Assembly (NCBI RefSeq): GCF_018919175.1
Contig: NZ_JAHLQL010000008.1
Coordinates: forward strand, 62,001-126,000
Direction of reading: 5' to 3'
DNA from: Clostridium simiarum
Lineage (GTDB): Bacteria; Bacillota; Clostridia; Clostridiales; Clostridiaceae
DNA: 64,000 nt
Below, piece by piece: positions 8,055 through 17,001 of the stretch. The position numbers and the translations under genes are program-made. Position 1 is the stretch's first letter, and each line of letters begins with the position of its first letter. Under the pieces are notes generated by a model, which was not told where the DNA came from, did not search any database, and saw nothing but the letters and a program-made list of their open reading frames with translations.

Positions 8055-9728
8055 CTATTTTGTATTTCCATCCTCTATATATAAATCCTTCACATACTGG
8101 TAAAATGTTGGTTGAGAATTTTTGAAATTTTTAACCTTAGGATTTAGAATTATTAAGCTGCTCCAATGATAAACATATATAACAGGCAACTCCTCATTTA
8201 ACTCTAAAGCTATTTCATTAAGTATAGGCTTTCTTTCATCTTTTGTAAGATGTTTTGCAGATTCCTTTATAAGCTCATCAACCTTTTCGTTTTTAAACCT
8301 TGCATAGTTATAACCATTTGGTGGATTTGCTACTGAAAGATAATTTGCTGATAAATCTCCATCATAAAAGTTCCCTATTCCCATTAAGAATCCATCAAAG
8401 TCTCCTTTTTTTACATCAGCAGTCATTGTTGCAAACTCCATAGGATTAAGTTCTAATTCTATACCAATGTCTTTAAAGTTTTGTTGTAATATTAATGCAT
8501 ATTTATTTTTAGATTCATCCCCTGAAGCATACTTTAAAGTAAACTTAAATGCTTTACCATCATAATACATTTTCTTTTCTTCTTCTTTATACTCCCATCC
8601 ACTTTCTTTTAAAAGCTCTATGGCTTTCTTAGAATCATACTTATATTCCTTTAATCCAGTTGGATGAGCCCAGTTATTTGATGGAAATGGGTTGTTTGCA
8701 ACTTCACCATGACCATTTAAAACATCTTTTACAATAGATTCACGATTTATAGCATAAGCAAATGCTTGTCTCACTTTTTTATCGCTAAATTCAGGTTTCT
8801 CTAAGTTTAAGCCAATATATTGATAAGCATTATTTGTTATCTCTTTTAAATCAAATCCTTGTTTTTTATAAGCTTCCTCTTCTTCTTTTGTAATACTTCC
8901 TACACCAGTTATGTCTATTTCATTATTTTCTAATTGAGCATCAGCAGTTTCTGCACTAACTAATTTAAATATGTATTTATCTATGTTAGGCCTTCCGTTC
9001 CAATAATCATCATTAGCTGCAAGCTCAACACTTTGGTCAGGTGTAAAGTTTTCTAGCTTAAAGGGTCCTGTACCTACTGGGTTTCTTATTAAATTAGTAT
9101 CCTTTTGTATAGCTTCTACGTCACCTTTGTCCCAAATGTGTTTTGGAACTATTTTTATCATATAGCCAAAATTAATTAAAGCTGAAGCATAAATTTCATT
9201 AGTTGTTATTTCTACAGTTTTATCATCTGTTTTTTTAACACCTTCAAGCTCCACGGTTTTACCTGCTTTAAAGTCATCATAGCCTTTTATATTCTTAACA
9301 TACATTGTATAAGGTCCGTTATACTTAGGATTACAAGCTAAATCAAAAGTAAACTTTACATCATCAGCTGTAAAAGCTGTTCCGTCATGCCATTTTACTC
9401 CTTCTCTTATTTTAAAAGTTATGGTCTTTTTATCCTCTGATAATTTGTAGGTTTCAGCAAGGGCTGGCTCAACGTCTAGATTTTCATCTAGAGAAAGTAA
9501 CCCATCGTAAAGCATAGTATTAATATTTGCATCATAACTAAAAGTAAAAAATGATGGCATAAAGACACCTTCAGGTGCTACTGAAAGAGCTTGCTTAACA
9601 ACTCCTCCTTTTTTAATCTCCTGTTTTTGACCTTGGTTTACACTCTCTTGATTTTTACTACTACAACCAGTGATCATTACAGATCCTATAGTCAGTACAG
9701 CTAAAATCTTACATAATGTTTTTCTCAT
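8055..9728 (-). CDS. oppA: Oligopeptide-binding lipoprotein
   Basis: Family 5 extracellular solute-binding protein, 557 residues. The N-terminus is a lipoprotein signal: basic MRK, a hydrophobic core and lipobox ITGC, with Cys about residue 22 lipidated to anchor the protein outside the membrane. Characteristic SBP-5 sequences follow (YDGLLSLDENLDVEPALAE, WHDGTAFTADDVKFTF). It captures peptides and delivers them to OppBC. AGGAGGAC lies 7-8 bases before the ATG, an excellent ribosome site. First gene of the operon. Confidence 0.93.
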   Translation of the reverse strand: MRKTLCKILAVLTIGSVMITGCSSKNQESVNQGQKQEIKKGGVVKQALSVAPEGVFMPSFFTFSYDANINTMLYDGLLSLDENLDVEPALAETYKLSEDKKTITFKIREGVKWHDGTAFTADDVKFTFDLACNPKYNGPYTMYVKNIKGYDDFKAGKTVELEGVKKTDDKTVEITTNEIYASALINFGYMIKIVPKHIWDKGDVEAIQKDTNLIRNPVGTGPFKLENFTPDQSVELAANDDYWNGRPNIDKYIFKLVSAETADAQLENNEIDITGVGSITKEEEEAYKKQGFDLKEITNNAYQYIGLNLEKPEFSDKKVRQAFAYAINRESIVKDVLNGHGEVANNPFPSNNWAHPTGLKEYKYDSKKAIELLKESGWEYKEEEKKMYYDGKAFKFTLKYASGDESKNKYALILQQNFKDIGIELELNPMEFATMTADVKKGDFDGFLMGIGNFYDGDLSANYLSVANPPNGYNYARFKNEKVDELIKESAKHLTKDERKPILNEIALELNEELPVIYVYHWSSLIILNPKVKNFKNSQPTFYQYVKDLYIEDGNTK

Positions 9729-9789
9729 AAAAAGTCCTCCTAGGATTATATGTAATTTCTTGTATTATTTTGTTGTCATTCCATGTTTC

Positions 9790-10369
9790 ATTATAACACC
9801 TTATATAATTTTATTAATACTTTATACATAATTTGAAGTTTTGTTTTTCAAATAATACTCTTTATCATTATAGTTTTTTTAAATAGTTAAAAGGGATTAC
9901 TAATTTTCACTCTATATTTTAGAATATTTTTAAAGGATCACGAAGATCCTATAAGATAATTTCATTACTTCTTAGGTAATATAATGAATCAGTAAATAAA
10001 GATATAAGCAGGGGATACCAAAGGAAATTTCATTTGATTTGATAATATGAGCACTGTAATAGATAGGTCTAATAAATGATTATTAAAATGATTGTTAAGT
10101 TTAGATGGAGTTTATTCCTAAGAAATGTGACTCTTAATCTGAACATTAAAAGAGTTACAGAGATGTGTAAAAGTTCTTATGGGTGGTATAAGAACTATAA
10201 ACAAGGAAAGCTAAGAGTTTAATGTGTACTATTTAATCAGATATGCAAACCCATGGGTTAGTGACAGTTCCTAAAGAAGATGCCTAAGCTAAGCTTATGA
10301 GGCTAGGAGGGCAGGGGAGATTGAGGGTTTTTCCAGTTAATTTGTCAGGAACTAAATATAACTCATTGA
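9790..10369. other. Intergenic region, no confident gene
   Basis: This stretch holds the opp promoter region on its left. At 10088-10222 on the plus strand there is a 44-codon frame (MIVKFRWSLFLRNVTLN at its start) without a ribosome site; its basic, helix-like composition could be a transposase N-terminal scrap. From about 10300 the sequence is the inter-array linker (GGCAGGGGAGATTGAG and so on) seen between CRISPR arrays. Confidence 0.4.
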
Positions 10370-10373
10370 ATTT

Positions 10374-10644
10374 GATAAGAAAATAAAACTCCTTCTCTCT
10401 TTATGGAAGGAGTAAGCGACTCACGCCAAATCATAGATTTGGGTTCTCTGCTTAAATACATCCTATGTTAGGGTTCAACATATAGATTCATCAATAGGTT
10501 TTTAATAAGAAAATGAAACTCCTTCTCTTTTCATCGAAGGAGTACTCGAAGAGTAAGCGATTCACACAAGATTTTAAATCTTGGTTCTCTGCTTAAGGGA
10601 TTCACGCCAAATCATGGATTTGGGTTCTCTGCTTAAGGTTCAAC
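10374..10644 (-). CRISPR. Collapsed CRISPR remnant: trailer, one repeat, double trailer, fused repeat stub
   Basis: A trailer terminator (10374-10449) is followed by a single repeat (10450-10479), a second trailer with two hairpin blocks (10496-10632), and a repeat stub GCTTAAGGTTCAAC (10631-10644) that passes straight into a leader. All spacers have been lost, which fits deletion by recombination between repeats or trailers. Confidence 0.75.
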
Positions 10645-10820
10645 TACTGTAGTTAAGCCATTTCTTAGTTTCATTATATCTTTTAACCTGTTGAAAATAA
10701 AGGGTTTGTTTAAAATTTTTCCAACCGATTTGTGTTTTTTAAAAAGTTCATAAAAAACACCCCTTGAACCCTGTGTTATCAATGGGGTAAGGGGTATTGA
10801 TTTTTAGATGAGGCTGAAAA
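10645..10820 (-). promoter_or_regulatory. Orphan CRISPR leader
   Basis: Matches the other leaders. The minus-strand TATAAT lies at 10673-10678, followed toward the right by the conserved CCCTTTATTTTCAACAGG block and the TTTTTCCAACC inverted-repeat arm with its ACACCCCT/AGGGGT inner stem. It has no complete repeat to transcribe except through the collapsed remnant. Confidence 0.7.
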
Positions 10821-10916
10821 AAACTTTGATTTTGTGTTACGCTAAAGAGTGATTTTGGTATTATGATGTATTTAAGGGCATTATACCATTCTAATTTATT
10901 TTTAATTTATAATAAA

Positions 10917-11576
10917 TTAAATAAACCAATTTTCAAATATTAGACCTGTAAAAGCAAAAAAGTTAGTTATAATATGAGCTAGTGTAACAACTTTAATAGA
11001 TTTGGTTTTATATGCTATCCATCCCCATAATATCCCCATAAAAAATGTTCCACCAACCAATGAAAGAAAGCCACCTTGATATGCCATTCCTTTAGCAAAA
11101 TATAATGATATATGCCAAATACCAAAAAATACATATGGGTAGATATATGATAAATAAACATTGTTATTAAATACTTTGTTAAATGTTTCACGCCAAAATA
11201 CTTCTTCAATAGTTCCATTAATTAATCCAAAAATTAAAGCAATGAAGATAACTCCAAACCCTGCTTTAGGAGCAGTACCTTTAAATACAACAAAAAATGT
11301 TGCTAAACAAGGGAGGAATGCTAATATATAATTTATTTTCCTCACTGCTGTGGAAATAGATGATTTTTGTCGGTAAAGCTCCTTTAATCCATTAAAGTTC
11401 CCTGAAGCATACAAAGTAGCAGGCATACAAAAGACAAACCAATAAACACAAAATCCTGTAACATACCCTGCTGTTTTTCCCATTTTATCAGTTAAAAAAG
11501 GTATTAAGAACAACATTGAAATGCAAAGAACTGGAGCAATGCACAGCAAAAAATGTTTTTTATTTATATTTTTCAA
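10917..11576 (-). CDS. CPBP family intramembrane glutamic endopeptidase
   Basis: A 219-residue polytopic membrane protein of the CAAX protease/bacteriocin-processing (CPBP, ABI) family. The family signature is intact: EEVFWRETF (EExxxR) at about 143-151, a FxxWH motif (FFGIWHISLYF) and a C-terminal histidine helix LAHIITNFFAF. The members cleave peptides within the membrane or give self-immunity to bacteriocins; the substrate here is unknown. It sits alone between the CRISPR remnant and the Cmr operon. Confidence 0.85.
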   Translation of the reverse strand: MKNINKKHFLLCIAPVLCISMLFLIPFLTDKMGKTAGYVTGFCVYWFVFCMPATLYASGNFNGLKELYRQKSSISTAVRKINYILAFLPCLATFFVVFKGTAPKAGFGVIFIALIFGLINGTIEEVFWRETFNKVFNNNVYLSYIYPYVFFGIWHISLYFAKGMAYQGGFLSLVGGTFFMGILWGWIAYKTKSIKVVTLAHIITNFFAFTGLIFENWFI

Positions 11577-11866
11577 TGAAATATCCCCCTTATATGTATA
11601 TAAATTTAAGTTAGATCCCTTTTTATTAACTATGTACTGGCATAATATGACCTACTGAGTCTTGATTATAGGCTTATTATAGTTCAATATTCTGAAAATG
11701 CCAATTTTCAACATCTATCTTAAGCATAGCCTATATTTATAATATTAGGGTTTGCTATGGGGGATTCTCCTAGTGTAAGACTTCTTTTATAAATGGGTTA
11801 TAGTTAAAAGGTTAATAACACAAATAAAGTTCTTTAAAGAATTGTAAATAAAGGATTTGTTTGAAA
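11577..11866. other. Intergenic region upstream of the CPBP protease gene
   Basis: It holds the ribosome site (GGGGGATAT) and probable promoter of the minus-strand protease gene, and from about 11840 a worn remnant of the CRISPR leader (AATAAAGGATTTGTTTGAAATTTT). No coding signal seen. Confidence 0.4.
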
Positions 11867-11960
11867 TTTTACCAACCGATTTGTGTTTTTAGAAAAATTG
11901 ATAAAAAACACCCCTTAAACTATTTGGTATTAATGGATTAAGGGGTGTTGGGGTTGCAGG
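11867..11960 (-). terminator. Leader-type inverted-repeat element acting as terminator after cmr6
   Basis: AAATTTTACCAACCGATTTG followed by the inner stem ACACCCCTTAA/TTAAGGGGTGT. The right outer arm is degenerate. The inner stem lies 20-70 bp beyond the cmr6 stop on the minus strand and can end the type III-B transcript. Confidence 0.6.
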
Positions 11961-11980
11961 AGTTTTGGGGGGATATATTA

Positions 11981-12874
11981 CTATTTCACATGATATTTTT
12001 CATCAAATCGGCCATAACCTACATTAGTCTTTGCACCTATTCCTAAATCTAAAATTATATTATTAAACATTTTTTGCTTTATATCTTTTGTTATAACCGT
12101 TTTTTTATCTTCTAAGTTATATAGATCTTTTAAATCAAATCCAAAGCACCAAACTACATTAGGCATTACTTTTAAAAATTTTATTGGATTAGGATTTTTT
12201 AATTTTTCCTCTCCAGTTCCATGTGGTGTTATATAATCTTCTCCTAATAAGTACTTATCCTTGTCAGTTTTTTCTTTCATAGTTTTGTTTATATCAATAG
12301 TTGCTCCAAAAAATATATCCCTTTTATCTAGTGGTATAGATTTATAGATATCATCTTTGTCTTTATACTTTCCTTCAAATATACTATAAGTTAAGGCCTC
12401 AAAATCCATTTTGTCTAGATAATCATTTTCTATTTTTAATTCTTTTAAAATATTTTTTATATAGGTTTTTTTTTCTTCTTTTAATTCTTCACTGTCGTCT
12501 TTAATATAAAAAACACTTCTTAACATTCCTTTAACTGATGATCCATTTATAATAGGAAGTCCTGTAGTATAGTCAAATTCTAATCCTAATTTAAATGCTT
12601 CTTTTTCCTTAATAATATGACTATAACCTGTCCCGATTAAAAGTCCAGGGTATGTAGTTTTAAAATAAAGCTTATGAGTATACAAATTAGTTTCAATATC
12701 TTCTATTATTTCAGAGTTTTTATAAATAGTACTGTCCGCAATTATTTCAGAATTTTTTTCAATAAAGTATTCATTTTTTTCTTTATCAGAGATATTTTCT
12801 GAAGTTTTATATTCGTTTATAAATTTATCGTAATACTCTTTATAATATAAATATCCTAGATTCCCTATACTCAT
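11981..12874 (-). CDS. cmr6: Type III-B RAMP protein Cmr6
   Basis: Cmr6 (Cas7-like RAMP) of 297 residues, the top cap subunit next to Cmr1 in the Cmr complex. Seen: LLIGTGYSHIIKEKEAFKLG, GLPIINGSSVKGMLRSVF (the GSSxKGxxR motif typical of Cmr4/Cmr6 RAMPs at about 110-120) and a C-terminal glycine-rich ILDLGIGAKTNVGYGRF loop. It overlaps the end of cmr5 by 4 bases. Last gene of the operon. Confidence 0.9.
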   Translation of the reverse strand: MSIGNLGYLYYKEYYDKFINEYKTSENISDKEKNEYFIEKNSEIIADSTIYKNSEIIEDIETNLYTHKLYFKTTYPGLLIGTGYSHIIKEKEAFKLGLEFDYTTGLPIINGSSVKGMLRSVFYIKDDSEELKEEKKTYIKNILKELKIENDYLDKMDFEALTYSIFEGKYKDKDDIYKSIPLDKRDIFFGATIDINKTMKEKTDKDKYLLGEDYITPHGTGEEKLKNPNPIKFLKVMPNVVWCFGFDLKDLYNLEDKKTVITKDIKQKMFNNIILDLGIGAKTNVGYGRFDEKYHVK

Positions 12875-13308
12875 AAGTTGCTCACCTGACTTTCACTATT
12901 TTCTGTGAACTTAAACACTCTGATCGCTAATTTAATAGCTATAGTAGCATTTATTATTTCCTCTTCGATTTCTTCAGCAATGTTTTTATTATCCAAAACA
13001 TAACCTAAAAGACTTTCAACATCTTTAACTTGTAATTTTTTATATTCTTGTATAACCTGTAAAATTAATTTTGTTAATACTCTTTTATCTGAGTTTGAAT
13101 TTGATTTTTCTGATTCAAAAAAGGCTACAGTAGATATTAAACCACTCTGAATTATACTGGCTCCAAAATTTGATATATATCCATTATATTCTTTAGGAAT
13201 TAGTCCAAAGCTTTTATCGTCCTTTTTATAAAATAGTTCATTATTTATGAATTCATTTATTGAATCTATTGCGATTGGGATTTGTTCTTCAATTTCTCTT
13301 TTATTCAT
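12871..13308 (-). CDS. cmr5: Type III-B small subunit Cmr5 (Cas11)
   Basis: A 145-residue, mostly helical, acidic protein in the cmr5 position. The segment YNGYISNFGASIIQSGLISTVAFFE is the most recognisable family feature (Cmr5: Y-S---S-P--I--NGL--ALAF). It lines the minor filament of the Cmr complex, contacting the crRNA-target duplex. It overlaps cmr6 by 4 bases and starts about 20 bp after cmr4. Confidence 0.88.
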   Translation of the reverse strand: MNKREIEEQIPIAIDSINEFINNELFYKKDDKSFGLIPKEYNGYISNFGASIIQSGLISTVAFFESEKSNSNSDKRVLTKLILQVIQEYKKLQVKDVESLLGYVLDNKNIAEEIEEEIINATIAIKLAIRVFKFTENSESQVSNL

Positions 13309-13328
13309 ATAAAATCACCTACTCCCTA

Positions 13329-14138
13329 CTAAATAGAAGTTATATCACAGAAGCCGTAACCAATAGTTGCATTACCGCCTATTTGAACAACTTTTTCCAC
13401 AATATTTTCAAATATATCAGAGTAATTTTTTCCTTGAATAACTCCAAAATAAAATCTAGTTTCCCTTGGAACAACTTCTTCATACCATAAGTTTTCACTT
13501 TCACCATTATTGAGTTTATTTCTCGCGATAACCGGTAATTTAGCTACTATTTCAGAAAAAGTTAGATCATCCATAACTATCAAATCTTTTCCAAATAGGT
13601 TCTCTAAATTTTCATTACTTTTGAAATTTAGTTCATTCTTTAAACTAGCATCGAATCCTTCAACTTTTAAATTTTTATCATCTTCTATGTCTTTATTAAA
13701 ACACTTTATGACAGATATGCTATTAGGATTTTTTTCAGCAAAGGATTTAATTTTTTCTAAATCATCTTTATAATCTAGACTATATTTAAATGTATCAGTA
13801 AAGTCTAAGAAATCTTTTATTATTCTAGGGCATGTAGCTCTAAAAAATGGTTTTTTATTGCTTCTTACTGGAATTGATAATAGCATTCCTGGAAATATTT
13901 TATAATGACCTATGCCTTCGTTTTTATCTCCAAAAATATATTTTATTTCTTTACTTTCTGTATTTTCAGGATTTAAAAAATTTTTTAGACTTCCTTTCAA
14001 ACTAGAAGAATTAATAGTTGGAAAATTTGTTATTACATCTCTTTGAACTTGGTTATCTACTATGCTATAACTAGCATCACCATTTCCAACATGAAGATTA
14101 GTTAAACATCTTATAGAGTATAATTTAAGATTACCCAT
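13329..14138 (-). CDS. cmr4: Type III-B backbone subunit Cmr4 (Cas7)
   Basis: Cmr4 RAMP of 269 residues that builds the crRNA-binding backbone and cuts target RNA at 6-nt intervals. LTNLHVGNGDASYSIVDNQVQ aligns with the N-terminal Cmr4 motif; Asp28 of SIVD corresponds to the catalytic Asp26 described for Pyrococcus Cmr4. FPTINSSSLKGSLK is the RAMP motif and the C-terminus carries the glycine loop VVQIGGNATIGYGFC. RNA cleavage is therefore expected to be intact. Confidence 0.92.
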   Translation of the reverse strand: MGNLKLYSIRCLTNLHVGNGDASYSIVDNQVQRDVITNFPTINSSSLKGSLKNFLNPENTESKEIKYIFGDKNEGIGHYKIFPGMLLSIPVRSNKKPFFRATCPRIIKDFLDFTDTFKYSLDYKDDLEKIKSFAEKNPNSISVIKCFNKDIEDDKNLKVEGFDASLKNELNFKSNENLENLFGKDLIVMDDLTFSEIVAKLPVIARNKLNNGESENLWYEEVVPRETRFYFGVIQGKNYSDIFENIVEKVVQIGGNATIGYGFCDITSI

Positions 14139-14149
14139 TTTAAGACCTC

Positions 14150-15301
14150 CTAAATAAATATGTTATATCCGATTTTTTGAAAATTACTATTATTTATACT
14201 TTCAATTAATTCATGATATCTATCTTTATTAGTAAATAAAACTGAGCCTTTTTCTAAAAGTGAATATCTATTTTTACTCTTTTCAAATCTTTTATAATAC
14301 GGCTTTCCTTTTTCTTTATTTGAATTATAATTTTCACTTGATAGAGTTCTAAAATCAATTTTTTTTGATATTGAATAAATGCAATTTTGTTCATAAGCAT
14401 CTTTTGATATATAAGTATCTGATAATAAAATTATTTTACAATAAGGTTCATTAAGGATATTTTTTTTATTTTCAAAATCCACTTTATCTTTCAGATCAAA
14501 GTTAATATTTTCAAAAGACATAGAAAAGTAGCTGGATTCTCCCCCGAGATTTACTATGTTTTTATAATTGTTAAAGGTTATAGGCTGGTCTTTTTCATCT
14601 ATATCCAAAATAAAACCAAAACACTTATTACTTTTCTCATAGTTTTTATCATAATTAAATTTATACCTTTCTAATCGAAATAAAGAATAATTTTGTGTTT
14701 TATGATTATCATCTAACTTTATACCAATGGAACTATCCTTTATAAGCACTTTATCTTGAGCTAGAATTTCACCTGTTTCTATATCTAAAAAATCTTCAGA
14801 TAAACCCTTTTTAGAATCAAAATTAACTGGTAAATATACTTCCTTTGATAAATTAGTTTTAACTTTTAAATAACTTCCTTTACTATCATTAAAGTTTAAA
14901 GGATCATATTTTTCAGAGTCTTTATTTTGGTTATGGTCTTTAGGGATTTTAATTAGAAATCTGTCATTGCTTTGTGTCTCTTGCACCATAAAAACTGGAG
15001 ATATGGTTTTTATAATTCCAAAATCGTCAGTTGGATTTGTTATATTAAAACTTTTTTTGCCTATTAATTGTTCCATCTTTTCTTTTTCATGTGGAGGATA
15101 ATCCCATTTTTCGTTGAGCAACCCATTTAAAACTAATATCTCTTTTCTAATCATACCCAAGATGGAAGATTGTTGGGGAAACTCTTTTGATTTAACTATA
15201 TTGTTTTTAGCTTTGGTGTCATTTTCATAAAAGTCAAAACCTCTTTCTCCTCCAAAGAAAAAAGACTCTACTGGTTTTAGTTTAACTAAATATTTACCCA
15301 T
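14150..15301 (-). CDS. cmr3: Type III-B subunit Cmr3 (Cas5)
   Basis: Cmr3 of 383 residues, the Cas5-like subunit that holds the crRNA 5' tag together with Cmr2. Diagnostic N-terminus: VKLKPVESFFFGGERGF, then SKEFPQQSSILGMIRKEIL. The start ATG is preceded by GGAG in the cmr2 3' end and lies 13 bp after the cmr2 stop. Confidence 0.92.
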   Translation of the reverse strand: MGKYLVKLKPVESFFFGGERGFDFYENDTKAKNNIVKSKEFPQQSSILGMIRKEILVLNGLLNEKWDYPPHEKEKMEQLIGKKSFNITNPTDDFGIIKTISPVFMVQETQSNDRFLIKIPKDHNQNKDSEKYDPLNFNDSKGSYLKVKTNLSKEVYLPVNFDSKKGLSEDFLDIETGEILAQDKVLIKDSSIGIKLDDNHKTQNYSLFRLERYKFNYDKNYEKSNKCFGFILDIDEKDQPITFNNYKNIVNLGGESSYFSMSFENINFDLKDKVDFENKKNILNEPYCKIILLSDTYISKDAYEQNCIYSISKKIDFRTLSSENYNSNKEKGKPYYKRFEKSKNRYSLLEKGSVLFTNKDRYHELIESINNSNFQKIGYNIFI

Positions 15302-15314
15302 GCTTATCTCCTTT

Positions 15315-16985
15315 CTATTTCATCTTCCAATCATCTATTTTTATATCTTCATCCATAAATTTAATAAACCTTAAATAAGAATAAATTTGATTTATGCATG
15401 TATCGTTTTTAATATCTTCATCGTCCATGTCATAATAAATTTCATGTATAAAAGTAACTAAACCTTCTATGTAGCTTTTTATAGGTTCACATTTGTGTAT
15501 TTCTTCATTAAAGTTATTATGGAAATAATTTTCCAATAAATCTTTATCTTTTCCAATTTTATTTAATATGATTTTATCCTTTAATAATTTGAAGTGGATA
15601 GCTTTTAAAAAAGTTTTTGATTTTGTATGTTTTTTTGAATTATAAATTATATCTTGAAATAAACGAGTAAATTGTTTATAAGAGTTAGTACCTTTACCGA
15701 CTACTGTTTCGAAAGATTGTCCACTACTTTTTATTAGTTTAAAAGCTATGGCATTTTTAGTTACGTCTTTATTTTTATAATTCTTTGCCTTTACAAAAAG
15801 TAATTCCCTTGATTCATCTAAAGCATAATATAAGGGGAATTTATAATGCACCATGGCAACCCCAAAAGATGTAGTAGGGTTAAATTGACAACCTTGAAAT
15901 TTGTGGTTGAATAAAGCTGATAAACAATCTATAAGTTCAAAAATATTACTATCAAAAGTTTCTTGCCCAATTATAGTGTTAATTTTATCTTCAGTCGTTA
16001 TATTATTATTTATTATAGGAGCAATAAAAACCAAATCGTCTCCACCTGCATATACTGTAAACCCGCCATAATTCTTAATAATTTCATGGGATTCTTTTGA
16101 ATAATCTAAAAGTTTATTTGAAAATTTTTCATAATCTTCAGGAACTTTAAGCTTACTTATAACTTTACCTATAGAATCACCATCCACGTGAACAATAGCT
16201 ACGTATTCCTGAGCTTTTATTAAATCTCCAGCTAATATTTTTTCCTTTATCTCATCATCACTACAAGGAAAATCCGTATAATTTGTTTTTCCTAAAGCTA
16301 TTTTTAAGAGTGATGGAAAACCACCTTTTTTCCCCTTATCTCCATAGGCATCTTTTGATAAAAAGTGTTTTCTAAAATTATCTTTTTTTAATGAACTATT
16401 ATTTAATACAGGAAGCAGATAATTTCTACATTCCCCTTTTTCGTTAGGAAGTTTTTCGCAAAGCTCTAAAGCATCTAAACATTTATTTACTTGAAGTATT
16501 ATGTTATTATCATCTTTTTCACCGTTTGTGTTTACATTTACCTCTAAGTAATAGATTTTGAAAAATTCATCTACATAATCTTTTACTTGGCTTTTTTTAA
16601 TTTCCTTGTGATTAGGTATTTTCTTTAGCTCTTCCAAAACATTCTCAGTGAGAGATTCTTTTACTTCGTCTACGACAACCCCTATTAATTTAAAATCCTC
16701 TTCATTGGATTGGAAAATAAGCCTATCATGGAATAAACCTACTTCTTGTGGGTCATTAAATATTTTTTCTTTTTTCACATAAGGAACGATAAATCTGTCT
16801 TTTAAAGTATTATCTCCTTCAGTTTTATTTTTATCTAATAATTTTTTAATTATATTTTTCATAATATAAGAAAATAAATAACTACTTGCCCAGAGTTCAC
16901 CCGTTTCTTTTGCTTGGCTAATGGTTTCAATTATTGGTCCTATGGTCAAACCTATATAAGTTTTTGAGTTTTCATTTTGAGACAA
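15315..16985 (-). CDS. cmr2: Type III-B large subunit Cmr2 (Cas10), HD-less with intact GGDD
   Basis: Cas10-type polymerase/cyclase subunit of 556 residues. It begins directly with the first palm domain (IGLTIGPIIETISQAKETGE, LWASSYLFSYIMK) and has no N-terminal HD nuclease, so no ssDNA cleavage is expected. VDGDSIGK (about 267-274) and YAGGDDLVF with GGDD at about 314-317 form the active site. In other Cmr2 proteins this site makes cyclic oligoadenylate, or SAM-AMP when paired with CorA. A cysteine-bearing treble-clef region lies between. The start is TTG, 5 bases after AGGTGGTG. Length is shorter than HD-containing Cmr2 (about 850-900). Confidence 0.93.
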   Translation of the reverse strand: MSQNENSKTYIGLTIGPIIETISQAKETGELWASSYLFSYIMKNIIKKLLDKNKTEGDNTLKDRFIVPYVKKEKIFNDPQEVGLFHDRLIFQSNEEDFKLIGVVVDEVKESLTENVLEELKKIPNHKEIKKSQVKDYVDEFFKIYYLEVNVNTNGEKDDNNIILQVNKCLDALELCEKLPNEKGECRNYLLPVLNNSSLKKDNFRKHFLSKDAYGDKGKKGGFPSLLKIALGKTNYTDFPCSDDEIKEKILAGDLIKAQEYVAIVHVDGDSIGKVISKLKVPEDYEKFSNKLLDYSKESHEIIKNYGGFTVYAGGDDLVFIAPIINNNITTEDKINTIIGQETFDSNIFELIDCLSALFNHKFQGCQFNPTTSFGVAMVHYKFPLYYALDESRELLFVKAKNYKNKDVTKNAIAFKLIKSSGQSFETVVGKGTNSYKQFTRLFQDIIYNSKKHTKSKTFLKAIHFKLLKDKIILNKIGKDKDLLENYFHNNFNEEIHKCEPIKSYIEGLVTFIHEIYYDMDDEDIKNDTCINQIYSYLRFIKFMDEDIKIDDWKMK

Positions 16986-17001
16986 TTACTTCACCACCTT
17001 T

